Shown in pieces: positions 13,967 to 14,006 of a stretch of DNA of 14,006 nucleotides (position 1 is the first letter of the stretch; each line of letters begins with the position of its first letter). The position numbers and the translations under genes are program-made. The DNA comes from DASZYF01 sp035545535 (GTDB lineage Bacteria > Actinomycetota > Actinomycetes > Mycobacteriales > CAJCIY01): assembly GCA_035545535.1 (NCBI GenBank), contig DASZYF010000193.1, forward strand, positions 1 through 14,006. The letters run 5' to 3'. The notes under the pieces were generated by a model, which did no database searches, was not told the origin of the DNA, and saw only the letters and a list, made by a program, of their open reading frames with translations.

Positions 13967-14006
13967 ATGGGTGTGCGCGAGCGGTTCAACGTCACCGAGC
14001 TCGGTG
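13967..14006 (+). CDS. Start of a gene cut by the right edge; possibly an RsbQ-like alpha/beta hydrolase
   Basis: ATG 13967 opens a frame reading MGVRERFNVTELG to the window end, 13 codons. The pattern of a basic start followed by RxNV-x-x-x-G resembles the first strand of RsbQ-type alpha/beta hydrolases, but 13 residues cannot prove it. The 56 bases upstream (13911-13966) hold a TAGCGT (13954-13959) that could be a -10 seven bases before the ATG; there is no GGGTA element and no Shine-Dalgarno sequence. Confidence 0.3.
   Translation, partial: MGVRERFNVTELG

Overview
The window is very GC-rich with strong G/C bias at third codon positions. It uses many GTG starts and packs genes tightly, with overlapping starts and stops on both strands. 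The protein families (LAXTG-type sortase substrate, DUF6328, DUF1360, DUF2231, PoxB-like TPP enzyme) point to a high-GC actinobacterium. The genus cannot be told from sequence alone. I see no rRNA, tRNA, CRISPR, insertion sequence, integrase or prophage genes, and no gene-free stretch longer than about 100 bases.

Bases 1-4341 hold two convergent genes for exported proteins. The first is a sialidase-like beta-propeller protein cut by the left edge, with a C-terminal LAATG wall-anchoring signal. The second is a signal-peptide-bearing GH78 alpha-L-rhamnosidase. Their two TAG stop codons share one CTAG. A short divergent spacer containing a perfect 16-bp palindrome separates the rhamnosidase from an aminoglycoside-phosphotransferase-fold kinase (4399-5439).

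Bases 5497-13910 look like a stress and housekeeping-metabolism block: DUF2231 membrane protein, hemerythrin-HHE protein, DUF6328 membrane protein, SRPBCC protein, PoxB-like TPP enzyme, DUF1360 protein, a coupled pair (single-pass membrane protein plus SDR), and a coupled pair (cytoplasmic GH15 glucoamylase/trehalase-type enzyme plus HAD phosphatase/phosphoglucomutase-like protein). The last gene, at 13967, is cut by the right edge.

The main unifying signal is a GGGTA(C/T/G) hexamer in front of six of these genes. This resembles the -10 element used by actinobacterial SigB/SigF-type stress sigma factors. In one divergent spacer the hexamer forms both arms of a perfect 22-bp palindrome, suggesting a two-way promoter. 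In three genes the hexamer ends only 9-10 bases before the start codon, which predicts leaderless or nearly leaderless mRNAs. My working model is a small chromosomal cluster of general-stress genes under a shared alternative sigma factor, combining oxygen/iron-related protein (hemerythrin), pyruvate oxidation, intracellular alpha-glucan or trehalose turnover and membrane proteins of unknown role. The regulon assignment is inference from motifs and has not been tested.
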